Notes: a model not told the origin generated them from the letters alone. DNA of 64,000 bases from Taeniopygia guttata (GCF_048771995.1 NC_133050.1:1996501-2060500), one strand, 5' to 3'. Shown: positions 21,501-32,904, numbered from the stretch's first letter. Translations and numbers: made by a program.

Positions 21501-22400
21501 TCCTACACTGCAACAATGTAGAAAAATCAATTTCCTAAGTTACTTTCCTTGTTTAGTCCTACAGGAAAATTAGCCTGCTGAAAAGCAACTGCTGTCATTG
21601 AACTGAAAGCCTGCTAGGTAATGCCCGTTTTAAAGTACAGATTTAATAAAGTTACACAGAAAGCAAAAATTAAATATTGATAAATAGTCTTTATAATAAC
21701 ATTTAAAAAAATGTAAAATCGATGATGGGAGAAATTCCTGTGATCTTTTTCTGCTCCCACAGTGACAAAGAATTCTATAAAGCAAATTACAACTGAATAT
21801 TTTCAGCCTCTAAAAATAAGTTAAGCAAAATAGTAGAAAGGGTTACACTGGAGTTGCATTTCCAAAGCAGATGGTTTACTTTAATGGTTAAGGCTAAAGA
21901 ATGGGAAATGAGAGAATCTGTGTGTTGAAAAAAAACCACCCATAATGGAACTGTGCAAATGCACTCTGTTCCTCCCTGAAATGGAAAGTCTCATATTCAA
22001 AATATCATTGAAAGCTGAGGCCATGATTTCAAGAGATTGAATGGCAATCAGCTGTGTCATAAGTCATTAAAGAGAGCAGTACTGATCTGACTTCACAGGT
22101 GTCTGAATGAATGACAGAACAGAAAATCAATACATTCCTAATCATGTTTTCTTGGATAAGTCAGATTTTCCAGAGGATTCAGAAAACAGGTTTGGGCTTG
22201 GTTTTTCCTCCCTCTAAAAAATGGCCAAAAGAGTTCATGCTTTCGCTTAGTTCTGAAGGGTCACTTGGCTATGATCAAGGGAAAAGATAGTAGATTCCAA
22301 AAAGATGTCCTTGATTTTCAGACTTTTCACAGACAAAATACCATGAAAGAAAAACTTAAAATCAATTGAATTCAGACACCACTTTGCTCTCCATTAAACC
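21501..22400. other. AT-rich non-genic stretch
   Basis: No exon, tandem array or mobile-element end recognised; codon-level frames are short. Confidence 0.5.
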
Positions 22401-22406
22401 ACAAAC

Positions 22407-22487
22407 CCACACTCTAACCTAACCCTAAGCCTAAACCCACACCCTAACCTAACCCTAAACCCACACTCTACCCTAACCCTTACCCTT
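22407..22487 (-). repeat. Degenerate telomere-like (CCCTAA)n block
   Basis: The plus strand carries repeated AACCTAACCCTAA, CCTAAACCCACACC and ACCCTAACCCTTACCC units: CCCTAA hexamers mixed with CCCACACTCTA variants over about 80 bp. This is vertebrate telomeric sequence in antisense, decayed or variant. Confidence 0.8.
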
Positions 22488-22489
22488 CT

Positions 22490-24560
22490 CATTAATACCA
22501 ACACAGAAACACCAACAGCCTTGGTTGGCAGAAAAAGGGAAACTGTGATTTCTCGACAACTCAGACAAGCCCTGGGCATGGCAGGGGCAGGGCAGGGCTG
22601 GATATGGCAAGGCAAGGCCCGGGGGGCAGCGAGATGGGAGTGTGCAGCCTGCAGGGACACAGCAGCAGCTGTGGGACAGCGCAGGACAAGCTGTGCTGGA
22701 CATGGCCAAGGGCCCTGGCAAGGCTGGCAGTGGCCAGGAGAAGCCAGGCCTTGGTGCCCTGGGGCACAGCAGCGTCTTGCCACCAAGGGCTGTGAGGAGG
22801 AGACACCTTGTCCTGAGGCACTGGGGCCTCCTGGCACAGCCCCAGCCAGGCTGGGCACTGCCATCCCTTGTCCTGCCCTCAGCATCCCTCCCTATGCCAG
22901 TGCTCCCGGCAGAGCCCTGAGCAGGCGGGGAGGGACAGGATCTGCCTTCCCTGGGGCTGGGGCTCAGGCCTTGGCCTTTCTGCTGCCTCCAGCCAGCCCA
23001 GGCTCTGCTCAGCAGCTGAGCTGCCTACACAGAGCCTCTGCCTCCCTGCACTCCTGGCCTCAGGGAGCTGCTGGGAAGAGGCCCTGGGGAGCCTTGGTCA
23101 GGAATGGCCCTGGGCCCTCCTTCATGCCCCCAGGGATGGCAGGTTTTTCAAAGGACTTGGGCTTTTGCTTGGGGTCCTGAGAGGTTTGTGCAATCATGGC
23201 CTCCAATTATCTGCTGGAATTAGTCCCTGGAGATTCTTTGTCAGGAGGTTTCCTACAATACTGATGGAAAACTATTTGCAAGAGCTTCCAATAAATCCAC
23301 GTTCCCCTTTGAAGAGTATATTTTATGACTGTTCTATTTAGAGCAGAGGTGACTGCAGCATTCAGCCACTGATATTGGCCCAGGGACTCTCCTGAGGATG
23401 TCTGGCCTAGTCAGAGAAGCTGTGCCTGGAGGTCTGAGGCAGTGTGGACAACCTTGCCCCACATAGCCCAAGCCCGTCCTGTCTCTGCTCAGTCACCTGG
23501 GACCTGCTGTGCTTGGAGAACTGGCTGCGCTCAGGCAAAGAGGGGTTTTCCTCTTTTATTTTTTGAAGCAATCTAAAACTCTTAAGCTTCCCCATTTAAA
23601 ACAGACACACTCCTCAAGTGTGTGCCAAGCCCTAGGTACCTCCAAGGAGGTTCCCCTTCCCCAAGGCAGAGCCCTGCAAGGAATGATGTAGACACACAGG
23701 AAGATCTGCAATGAACACAAATGCAGAGTTGCCTCAGGACAGAATGAGAGCCACTCCTGAAGGACAGACCAGCTTTGCACTCCTTGCAGCTCAAAGCTCC
23801 CAGTGGGTCGTTGGGAGGTGTGTGAGTGACTCCAGAGTGAAGGAAGCGAAATGCAGAGAGCCCTGGAAGTGCTTCTGTGCAGACAGGCTGTGGGGAAGGG
23901 CACCGCACACCTGCCCTGGGCCGGCTGTGAGGGTGGATCATCATCCCAACCTGCACTGGGCATTGCAAGGGACTGCTGCCATGGACACCGCACTGACCCC
24001 AGTGCGCCAGCCCATTGCTCAGGGCTGGTGTCACTGCCCAGAGCCAGAGGGGAGCCCTTGCTGTGGGTCTGTGCCGTGGCCGCCTGCCCTGTGCCGCGCG
24101 GGCCGGTCAGGCGCCGCGGAACCTGCAGCAAACAGCAGGGCCAGGGCCAAGGCCAGGTCAGGCAGACAGAAAGGGGCAGTGCTGGGCACTGTTTGCATGG
24201 CAGCCCTCACTGGGACACCACACCTGGGTCACCTGGCCTGGCAGGTGCCATGGAAACCCCTGGCAGGGACTGATGGCACAGACCCTGGCACTGAGACGCT
24301 GCTGCTGGGCCGGGTGCTGAGCACAGGGCTGGGCACACAGAGATGCTTTTGTTCTTGCTGAGCTCCCACTGAGCCAAAGCCTGGCCTGCCCCTCCTCTGG
24401 CCACGCTGGAGAGGGGCTGGGGCTGCGGGGCAGCTTGGGAGGGGACATAGCCAGGACAGGTGACCCCCACTGACCCCGGGGATACCCCAGACCATAGGGC
24501 AGGCATCACGCTCAGGGTATAAAGTGGGGGGAACAAGGAGGAAGGGGGGACATTTGGAGT
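22490..24560. other. GC-rich non-coding block
   Basis: Overlapping open frames occur on both strands with high Pro/Ala/Arg/Gly/Gln composition. Open frames in all phases are expected from GC content and are not evidence for genes. I looked for kinase, MROH and zinc-finger signatures and found none. A TATAAAG at 24,518-24,524 is isolated. Confidence 0.4.
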
Positions 24561-25590
24561 GATGGGTTTTGTCTTTCCAGGTAACACTTAAGCTGGAGGG
24601 GGCCCTGTCTCACCAGTGGGCAGGGTCAGCACCAAAGACACAGACACCAACTGAAGGAATTATGTCATTTATATCATGCACAGCTGCAAAGAATTACAAA
24701 AGGATAAGCTCAGCAAAGCACATCATCATTAGCAAAGCATTACAAAAGAAGCTCAGCAATGCATCCAGTCATTGCTACCAGAGATTGCCTGGAGTGATTA
24801 AGGAAAGATCCATCACCAGTTAGCCTCAGGCTTTACCATCATCCACAGCCACACATCAGCTGGGGGAAGCCAAGGACTGGAGAGCCACTCCCAGACACTG
24901 GGAATTCCTGCAGGTGCCTCCACCTCTGCAAGCAATGATGTTCCAACCCCAAAGCTGTGAGAGGACCCAGCTTTTACACTGTTAAACAAACAAGCTGGCA
25001 TCACTGCCACTGCGAGAACATCTGCTTTCATTCTCCTGACTGCTTTCTCCCAAAGCCTGGCCAGGGCTGAAGGAGGAACCAAGGGAGTTGACTTTGATCC
25101 TTCACCCCCACACAAGGCCAGATGGGGCCTTGTCTGTTTCTAAATACAGAAAGATAAATCCATGTTTTATCAAGGAACACATGCATTGATCGTGTTGTTA
25201 ATCATGCTTCCTTAATGAGTGGATACAAATACAACATTTGCTTGGAAGGTTCATCTAGAGGTGAGCTTTGCCTCAGGGCCTGTTCAGGCCTTGATCACAA
25301 CCTGTTCAGGCCTTGGTACTTTGATCGGTCCTGAGACCTACAATCAACTACAACCTTTGTAACAATTCTTTCAGTAACACAGCTTAGATTTAGGTATTAG
25401 GCATAAAGGCATCTCCTCTTGTTCTACAATTAAGTGCAGTTTAACTTCATTACTCAGAGCTATTCACGTTCCTTTTAAAACATGCCTAAATAGTTGCTAT
25501 TCTCTGTTGTTTATCAAAAGCCTCTCTTTTCTTGAGACTGTCTCTTTTAAGAAAGGTCTCAATACTCCACTTCCCAGCACAAAGTGTCAC
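24561..25590. other. No gene; possible LTR of the adjacent env remnant
   Basis: Lies 3' of the minus-strand env remnant, where a 3' LTR would be expected. The sequence 25,140-25,560 has LTR-like AT-rich character with a direct pair 'CCTGTTCAGGCCTTG' (about 25,279 and 25,302), but no clear TG...CA ends or TATA/poly(A) pair. Not called as an LTR. Confidence 0.3.
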
Positions 25591-25596
25591 AGCAAC

Positions 25597-26034
25597 TCAC
25601 CAAGTGCACACACTGCAATGATGACAGGCCCTGCCACGAATGCATTTCACAGCAGCCTCTAATTTGGCAGCCACGAAGCCAATCCCACCAAGAAGAATTT
25701 TCTTCTGCCACTCTTCTACTGCTCTTTCTGTCAAGGTGATTCCTGGCTGTTGGCCTTCAAACCCGTCACTGCTAGCAGTGCAACATCCCCGTCCCCTGAT
25801 AGCCCAGGTTCCTCCTTGGCCAGCAAGCAGATAATCCAAGGCCATGCGGTTCTCTGGAGTCCCCATTTGTGTTTGTTGGAGCTCATAGGATGTGCTAATG
25901 GGCATTTCAACAGTATGATTTACTACCTCTTCTAATAATCCATTCAGCTCATTCATGTCAACTCCATGGGGCGGGGCAGCGCACATGGGGCACAGGGTGA
26001 ACCAGAATCCTTTGCTTTCGGAAACCCAAGGCAA
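25597..26034 (-). pseudogene. ERV envelope transmembrane fragment
   Basis: The frame contains LQQTQMGTPENRMALDYLLA followed by GQGGTWAIRGRGCC. This is the position of the immunosuppressive-type heptad and CX6CC motif of gamma/alpha-type envelope TM subunits. The first cysteine of CX6CC is replaced by Trp. A membrane-proximal GIGFVAAKLEAAVKCI segment follows. Downstream membrane anchor not seen in frame. A decayed remnant. Confidence 0.75.
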
Positions 26035-26480
26035 TCTTTACGTGGAAAATGTTCTCTGGGCCCTAAGTCTTCCGTGTGGTCGTTGCTGAAGGACCCTAAA
26101 TGGGGGCCCTGCAGCTGGGAGCGGTGTGACACTGACACTGACCAGCTGCAGCACCCCAAGTTCTACTGACATTGGGAGTGATGGTAAAGCACAGAAATCT
26201 TCTGACACTGTAGCCTCTATAACTGTAACAGGGTTTGGTTTCTCCTGAGGGGAAATCTGAGTGAATCCTGTCACACGGATCGTTGTATTCCCGTGTCCCA
26301 CAGCACAGGTTTCTCTAACTGTCCCTTCATTGACTCCGTTACGAGGCAGAGCCCATTGACAGAGTTCTGGCCACCCCACAGGGTGGGCCCTCCAAGGGAA
26401 CCCCATTCCTCCCAACTTCAGCTGAGAACATACCCAGCAATTAGTGACACTGTGTGCTTTGGCTACCTTGGTCTTTAAAT
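26035..26480 (-). pseudogene. ERV envelope surface-subunit fragment
   Basis: Frames on the minus strand contain NCWVCSQL near 26,420, the CWxC motif of gammaretrovirus-type SU. A cysteine-bearing stretch (ETCAVGHGNTTIRVTGF) with a possible N-glycosylation site (NTT) follows. Frame changes separate the pieces and no cleavage site is evident. Continues into the TM fragment at 25,597-26,034. Confidence 0.65.
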
Positions 26481-26639
26481 TTTCAAAACATTTTGATGAC
26501 TGATGCCTTGGTGAAACTCTGGAGGTGTTTTGGCAAACGTCAGTAGTACTTTAGTGACACCGTTCTTCATTCTTTTTGCTCAATGTCATTCAGGTTAGGA
26601 ACAATAATTCTGTTGTCCATGGAGCTGGCAACTTTTTAA

Positions 26640-26760
26640 TTCCAGAATAATGCCCCCAAGGTCCTTTAGTGTTCAGCTTTACCATGTTGTCTGTGGGTAA
26701 CAAGGCTTGGTGGGGCCCTTTCCCCTTTGGCTGGAAGAGGGCCAGGACCTCTACTTAAAG
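26640..26760 (-). pseudogene. ERV integrase C-terminal fragment
   Basis: On the minus strand the codons read [20 protein letters not shown] near the left edge of the env remnant, resembling the SH3-like C-terminal domain of retroviral integrase (K..GP..VLL.T..AVK). Pol before env on the same strand fits proviral order. Beyond 26,760 an A-rich stretch (26,760-26,796) interrupts it. Confidence 0.5.
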
Positions 26761-26796
26761 AAAAAAAAAAAGGAAAAAGAAAAAAATACAATTAGA

Positions 26797-27914
26797 TGAA
26801 TTGTAAAAGATACAAATAAAATCCAAGTGTTAGTGAAACAACTTCTGTAACTTTGCATTAAGAGGTAAATGATCTTTTTAAAAAAAGAACTCAGTTATTT
26901 ACATTGTAAATGTGCTGATGGCATGGATCCATCTTACTGACCTCAACAGCCTTTCTTAAAGTTTTTGGGGTTTGCTTCCAACATTGTTATTTTAAATTGT
27001 CGTCAAAGCAATAGGAAATTGATTGGGGCCCTTCCAGCTCCAGGCAGGACTGGGAATCTAAACTCTGTCAAGCCTCAAATCCTTTAGAAGATGACCTTCC
27101 TTCTCACTCTGTGAATGAGCTGCACATTCCCTCTGAAATTGTCAGGGGTTTCTTACGGATGAAAAATCCCACTTACGGCTTTTTGCTCTGCTTTGGAAGT
27201 GGGAAGGGCAATTCTCCATCCATCAGCTCCAGACTGCACTGCCTCAGGAACACGGCTCACTTGCCAGCTTTGGCCCACTCGTGGCACTTCTAGAGGAGGA
27301 AGAAAGTGCAACTGCACAATTCCAGCCAAAAAGAAATGAAGAATGAACAGCGGAGATCCAGGCGTTCCTGCGGAGATCCAGGGGTTCAGCTGGGACTATG
27401 GGGAGTTTGGGTCCTTGCCAATTGGATGTGTGTCCCCAGCTGCAATCTCCTGGCCTGCAGGGGAGTCACTCACCTGCCAAAGCAGAAAGCTCAGGCACTG
27501 TGCTCCAACGGGCTCGTCTGATGCAAAGCTGTCAGAGCAATGTGAGGGCAGAGCCAGCCCAGCTGTGCCCGGGGCAGAGCCCAGCAGAGCCCTGGCAGAG
27601 CCCAGAGCAGCCTCAGCACCCGCAGAGCCCGGCTGCAAGGAGAGAAACCAGAAAGTGCCCGTCAGCTGAAGGCTGCTGTCCCCTTGTCCCAGCTGCCCAC
27701 AGAGCCCAGGCCATGCTGGCTGTGCCCAGAGCTGTGCCCAGAGCTGCCCATCACTGCTGCCTTTGGGAGCAGAGCAGGAGGGCAGGACATTCCCAGCCTG
27801 CAGCCAGCCACAGCACATCCAGCCCCTCAGCAGCTGCCCAGAGCAGGAGCCTCCTTGTGCTTGTTGCTGTCTCCCAAAAGCTCTGATCCCACCATGCCCA
27901 GCAGACGGGGACTC
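26797..27914. other. No gene recognised
   Basis: 26,800-27,350 is AT-rich without exons. 27,400-27,900 is GC-rich with overlapping frames and resembles, by eye, the intronic/exon-flanking DNA of the PIM gene at 29,200-29,380 (shared 'GCCCAGGCCATGCT' and GAGCAGGA..GCAGGACAT words). It probably belongs to the duplicated PIM unit. No terminal PIM exon was found in it. Confidence 0.4.
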
Positions 27915-28050
27915 ACCTCACGCCATCCTCCGCTGGGAGAAAAGCTGGTCCCAAACGATGTCCTCAGCCTTCTCCAAGGGCACAGCCCATCCACGCTGCA
28001 GCTGCTCCCAGGCACTTCCCAATCCCGACTGGACCTTACATAGAACGCTT
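27915..28050 (-). pseudogene. Decayed PIM kinase exon (C-lobe), second copy
   Basis: The minus strand encodes GWAVPLEKAEDIVWDQLFSQ then RR before a stop at the exon end and a donor-like GTGAGT. It aligns with the PIM kinase segment G.IPFE.DEEI..GQ.FF.QRVS in the C-lobe. It lies ~1 kb downstream of the intact PIM gene in the same orientation. Together with 28,680-28,800 it represents a second PIM copy lacking the catalytic-loop exon. Confidence 0.6.
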
Positions 28051-28679
28051 CCTCTAGAAAAACAAACAACAAACTGTTGAAAAGAGATTAGAGACAAGGG
28101 GAAACAAGAAAAAAACTCTTATCTCTGTCAGAGGTCTGAGGAAGGCCCAACCCCTACATGCTAGGGAAAATCTCACCCATGGGGGAGAGAAGCCCACACT
28201 TTCTCTCTTCCCTCCTACACTGCCCCCCAAACTAACAGTGATCCCAAAGCAAACAAGGGCAGTGGAGCAGCCCAAGCCCTTCCTTGCCCGCAAAGCAAAG
28301 CAGCCCCTGCACAGGTTCTGGAATCCCACCTCTGCTCCCGCCATGGGGGTTTCTCTGTGCCGGGCTGGCTGCCCCAGCCCAGCCCCAGCCTCAGCCCAGG
28401 CCATGCTGGGTGCTTGGGGCTGTTGGCAGGGCCAGGAGCCCACTCCCATTTTGTATCCACCCCAACCCGTGCCCCCAGCCCTGCCAAAAAGCAGCTGGGC
28501 AGCGACTGAAGTTGCATCTGCCTCAGCAAAGGGAGAAACTTTTGTTCCCAGCCAGTCTGAGCAATGCCCAAATCTGGGAGCATTTCCCCGGCTGTGGACT
28601 CATCTGCGAATTTGCTGTGGAGCCTGGCTTTGAAGACGGTGCCACAAGTCCATCATCTTCAGCTGCCAGTGGCCAACTT

Positions 28680-28800
28680 GAGGAAGAGGTGTCATCCTTG
28701 ATGTTGCCCTCTCTGTCCCCAGCAACAGCAGCAGCCCCACCTGGTACAGCTTCTCCAGGAGCTCCTTCTCCTTCCCTGGGTCAGACCAGGCTGTCAGGGT
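28680..28800 (-). pseudogene. Decayed PIM kinase exon (N-lobe start), second copy
   Basis: The codons read KEKELLEKLYQVGLLLLLGT before diverging. PIM kinases have K.KE.LE..YQVGPLLG.GGFG here; the glycine-rich loop itself is lost. It sits between the intact gene's last exon (29,049) and the C-lobe remnant (27,915-28,050), in the order expected for a tandem PIM copy. The exon carrying HRD and DFG was not found between them. Confidence 0.6.
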
Positions 28801-29048
28801 TCTGCCCAGGGCCCCAGCTGTCAGGGAAGCAGGACAAGCAAAACCAGCTCGGATGGCAGCCACCAGTGCTGGGCAGAGCAGCTCAGCTCCAGCACAAGGG
28901 CTGTGTGTTCCCACCCAAAGATCCCAGTGCATTGATACAGGCAGGGAAAAAAGTCTGGGTTTCCTTGCTTCTGATTGCCAGGGCATGTGCGGACCTGTAA
29001 CTTACCAGGGCCCTGGAGCAAAGTGTGCATGTGGCTCTCTCCCTTTTT

Positions 29049-31575
29049 CTATGGCAGGTGAATATCCTGTATCCAAGGATCATAGAACAGGTCTTCTAAT
29101 GAAGGTCTGTCCAAGAAATGCATGGATAAACACCACCTGATAAGATCTTGGCACTCTGGGCAGAGAAACCAGAAACCAGTGGTCAGCTAGAGAAGGCTCC
29201 TGTCTGCTTTGCCCCACTCTTCCCATGCCCAGGCCATGCTGCTTTTGTGCTCAGAGCTGTGCCTAAACTTTCCCATCAATTCCCTGTTGTGGAGGAGAGC
29301 AGGAGAGCAGGACATGTGCCACCTCCTCAGAGGCTGCCAGAGCGACATGCTCACGAGCTGCTGCTGTCTCCCAGCACTGGTATTCCCCCGTGGCCAGAGA
29401 TGAGGATCCACCTGGAGAGAGCCGCTGTGGCAGCGAGAGCTGATGGTCCCAGCTGATCTTCCGGCCCCTCCTGAAAGGGTGCTGCCCGCAGACCATCTGG
29501 TGCAGCAGGATGCCCAGGGACCAGATCGTTGCTGCCTCGCCATGGTACCAGCCCAAGTGGGTCCATTCTGGGGGGCTGTATGACAGTGTTCCTGTGGAAT
29601 ACAGATGGAGTTCATCAGGGGGATGCTGCTGCTGCTTCCAGAGCCTGGCCCCAGCATCCCTGGGCGTGTAGGGGCTGCCCCAGTGGCACACGGGGTGACT
29701 GCTGCACTCTCGCCAGCACCTGGGACATGTGTACAAACTCAGGGCTGGACAAGAAGCCACTGGTGTTGGAAGAGGGCAGCAGAAGCCCCGGCAAGGCCTG
29801 ACCGTGACATGCAAAGCAAAAACCCACTCAGGGCTGGGGGAAAAATCATCTCCTTATCCTCCCTGCCTGCAGTGCCCTAAAAATATTATGAAGCCAAGGC
29901 AAACAAGGTGAGTGGAGCAGCCCAAGCCCTTCCTCTCACCTGCACACCAAACTGGCTGGTACGCTGGTTCTGGCTCCCTCCTATGCTACCCCCACCCATG
30001 GGTGCTTTTGTCAGGCTGGCTGCTGCTGCTCCAACCCCAGCCCCAGGCAGAGTGGTGGGCAAAGGCTGCCAGCGGGGCTGGAAGATGCCTCCCCACCCAG
30101 CCCCGCTCAAAAGCAACTCAGGGGAAGGCTCAGTACCCTGACTGGCAGCAAAAGGGAGGATCCTCGCTGCCACACCCAGCTTGGCCTGTGAGATGTTGGG
30201 CCATGAGATGGTGGGACCGGGAGCACACCCCTGCCCAGGCTCACCTGCAAAGTGAGTGTAGGCTGTGTCTTGCAGGTAGGTGCCGCAGCCAAAGTCGATC
30301 AATTTTGCCTGGCCAGTGGCCAGGTCAACGAGGATGTTCTCTGGTTTGATGTCGCGGTGCAGGACCCCGCGGCTGGTGCAGTGCCGCACGGCCTCCAGCA
30401 CCTGGCGGAACAGCTGCCGTGCCACCTCTTCAGAAAGGAACCTCCGTGCCCGAATGAAATGCAGGAGGTCCTGAGACCGCTCCGGCCGCTCCAGCACCAT
30501 CACGATGTTGTTGGGGAGCTCAAGCCACTCCAGCAGCTGGACCACACCAGGGTAGCCAGTGGACACCTTGTCCAGCAGCACGATCTCCAGGGGTGCGCTG
30601 GTGCCGTCGGGCTGCGGGAGGACCACGGTGCCACCAGTGGGACTGATGTCCTGCCAGGGCTGGGGAACCCCTCAGCCAGCCCGGGATGCTCTGCGCCCTG
30701 CGCTGGCCCCACGCCCGCTCCCCATCGAGGGGTCCTGGTGGCTTCCCCCATGCCGGGCCTCGCCTCATCCCCGCCCGGCACGGCCCGGCTGTTCCCGCTG
30801 GCCCCGCTCACTCACCAGCTCGTCCCAGTGCCGGACGCGGTTCCGTGGCACCCTTTTGATGGCCACCTGCAAGCCAAAGGCACCACCGGGTTCAGCTCGC
30901 CGCCCGCCCTGCCGAGCCCCATCCTCCTCCTCCTCCCTCCGCCTCCTCCTCCTCCTCCTCCTTCTCTTCCTCCTCCATCCTCCTCCTCCTCCTCCTCCTC
31001 CTGAACCCGCCGCCGGCCCCGCCACTCACCAGGGCACCGTCCGAGAGCCGCGTGGCTGCGAAGACGCTGCCGAAGCCGCCGCGCCCCAGCAGCGAACCCA
31101 CTCGGTAGCGCTGCTGCAGCGCCTCCTGCGCCTTCCCTGCGGGCGGGACGCGGCTGTCAGCGCTCGGCCCGGGGCCAGGAGCGGCCCCCGAGCGCCCCTC
31201 AACCGCCTCGGGCCGGCCATCCCCAGGCCTTCGGTCTCGGGAACGGGACACGGGAGGCTCGGGGCCGGCGGCCGCGCTGCTGAGCAGCGGAGCTCGGGCC
31301 GGGGAAGCCGCGGCGGAGGCGGCAGCGGCCGTGCCGCGTGTGTCCTCCGCAGGGCCCGGGAGGAGCCGGGGCCGGGGCCGGGGCCGGGCTCGGGCCAGGC
31401 GGAGCCAAAGGGCGGCGATGCCCCAGCTCCAGGCACTCATGCCCGCCCAGCAGCGCCACCGCCAGCACGCCCAGAGCCGGGCGGAGGCGAGACCGCGGCG
31501 GGGCGGGCGGGGACGGGGATGGGGCAGCCCCGCCCGGGGCCGGGGGCGGGCCGGGGGCATGGCCCGGCCCGGCAT
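29049..31575 (-). CDS. PIM-like serine/threonine kinase, five exons, apparently intact
   Basis: Exons (minus): 31575-31030, 30866-30816, 30611-30245, 29591-29412, 29155-29049. All introns are GT-AG and the joined length is 1251 bp, exactly 417 codons with stop. Exon 1 carries an Arg/Pro/Ala-rich head, then the glycine loop [11 protein letters not shown]. Exon 2 carries the VAIK lysine. Exon 3 carries the acidic hinge ([13 protein letters not shown]), the catalytic loop HRDIKPEN and IDFGCG. Exon 4 carries the YSPPEW activation-segment end and [14 protein letters not shown]. Exon 5 ends [14 protein letters not shown] in the hinge, PPEW in place of APE, and the overall layout are PIM features. 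PIM kinases are constitutively active survival and growth kinases. Met at 31,575 or 31,560 are both possible starts; the long N-terminal head is unusual against mammalian PIM1. Two cautions: TIWSLG replaces the usual D[V/I]WSLG, so the conserved C-lobe Asp is missing, and introns are very short (110-650 bp). Confidence 0.88.
30920..31010 (-). repeat. (CTC/CCT)n triplet tract in PIM intron 1
   Basis: The plus strand is almost pure TCC/CTC triplets, interrupted by CTCCGCCTCC and TTCTCTTCC. On the coding strand it is a GGA/GAG purine tract immediately downstream of the exon 1 donor, inside a 163-bp intron. Confidence 0.85.
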
Positions 31576-31900
31576 GGGGGAGAAGGAGGCGGGGAGAGGG
31601 GAGGGACAGCGGGTGAGGGACACCGAGAGGAAGGTGTCCCACAGCCGGAGAGAAAGAAGAGAAAGAGAAAGAAGAGAAAAACTACTTTTGCTGCCGCTGC
31701 TGCCGCCGCTGCTGCCGCCGCCGCCGCTGCTGCCTCTGCAACTGAAGCACCGAGGCCGTTTGTCCGCGTGTCCGTTCCCCGCTCGCCCCACGGCCGAGCC
31801 CCGCGCGCCCCGGGGACAGCTCCTTCCTCTGTCCAAACACGGGAACTTTGCCGTGTTCAGCCCAGACCCAGAGTCCTGACTCCTGCACACTGGCAGAGAA
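31576..31900 (-). promoter_or_regulatory. GC-rich 5' flank of the PIM gene with (GCC/GCT)n tract
   Basis: High GC and frequent CpG continue from exon 1 to about 31,820, with a GCC/GCT triplet tract at 31,688-31,735. This is where a CpG-island promoter or 5' UTR would lie. No TATA box is evident. The large overlapping frames on both strands here follow from base composition. Confidence 0.5.
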
Positions 31901-32478
31901 ATCCCCTCCGCTGTGTCACTGCTGTGCATTGTCCCTGCTGAGGGTCAAACACTATTGGGGCACATTCCTTTGGTGTAGGATTCATACGTGACCCAAGCAC
32001 TGCACTTATGTCTCCAGCGTTGCTTTCCAGTAAAAACAGGGGAAGGAAAACTGTGTGTAACTCATGGTATTTTAGAGTGTTTATGACTTGCTAAGTGACC
32101 CATCTTAGAGGTGAGATTCATTTGGAATTCACATCATGGAGAAGTCGTGCAACATGGAAGAGGGGAGCATAGAAATAAAGAGGAAAACATTTTAGATAGT
32201 TTCTTTCATCTTCATTTCACTTCTGGAAAGCTGTTTCACTTTTCCAGGAATCTTCTCCTGTCTGCTCTTGTCAAGAACCTCTCATGGAGAACAAGGTCGA
32301 GCTTCTGTCCCAAGATTTGCCACCTACTGTAGCTTCTCTTGGCTTTCCACACTGCACTGTGTGTGCAGCATGACTTTTGCAGCAAAGCAGGCCAAATGTT
32401 TGGAGAACGTTACATGTCCTTTCTTTTCCTGGGGGATGGGGAGTTGTGCCACTGGTGAAGTGGCACAATTGTGACTGT
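31901..32478. other. No gene recognised
   Basis: Transition from the PIM CpG-rich flank to AT-richer DNA. No exon or repeat end was identified before the LTR at 32,479. Confidence 0.5.
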
Positions 32479-32900
32479 TTGTCCTGGTTTAGGGCAAATG
32501 TTGTGAGGAAACCTCCAAAAGGAGTCCGTCTACAAATCAAGTTCAAGTGGCCCCTCCCCCTACTATTTCAGGAGAAGACTTCCCTGGAGAAAAATGAAAA
32601 AAAACAGTTTATTTATCAAGTAAAGTATTCACAAGCATGAATAATATGAAATAAAACCCCTCTCAGTTCTGAAGAGATGGCAATTCAGAAAGTCCTGTTT
32701 GTGGGTTGTAGTTGGCTCACTCGGTCTCTTCTCAGTCCCTCTGGCCCTGGAATGCAGGGTCCCAGACCTCGGTGGGCCACAGGTGTGAGCTGCCGGTGTT
32801 TTTCTGGGTTTTCTGTCCAGAGCTGGGTTAAACAGTTCCAAGAAAAAGGAAAGCCACAGTCTGAGCAGAGTCTTCTCTTCCTCAGGTAGCTGAAAACCAA
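32479..32900 (-). mobile_element. LTR (solo), same family as 4463-4923
   Basis: The plus strand starts TGTCCTGGTTTAGGGCAAA and contains 'GTGGCCCCTCCCCCTACT', and an AGTTTATTTATC block gives AATAAA on the minus strand. These match the layout of the Lys-primed LTR near 4.5 kb. No internal ERV sequence is attached on either side. The right end is set loosely where the minisatellite begins. Confidence 0.55.
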
Positions 32901-32904
32901 ATTG

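Noticed and set aside
22521-24587. Several overlapping 150-220 codon frames in GC-rich DNA
   Set aside because: Open in many frames on both strands, no splice-bounded exon, no family motif; expected from base composition.
30559-31941. 460-codon plus-strand frame opposite the PIM gene
   Set aside because: It is the antisense of CpG-rich PIM exon 1 and exon 3, with Arg/Pro/Ala and poly-Ala composition; the minus strand has the kinase motifs and splice sites.
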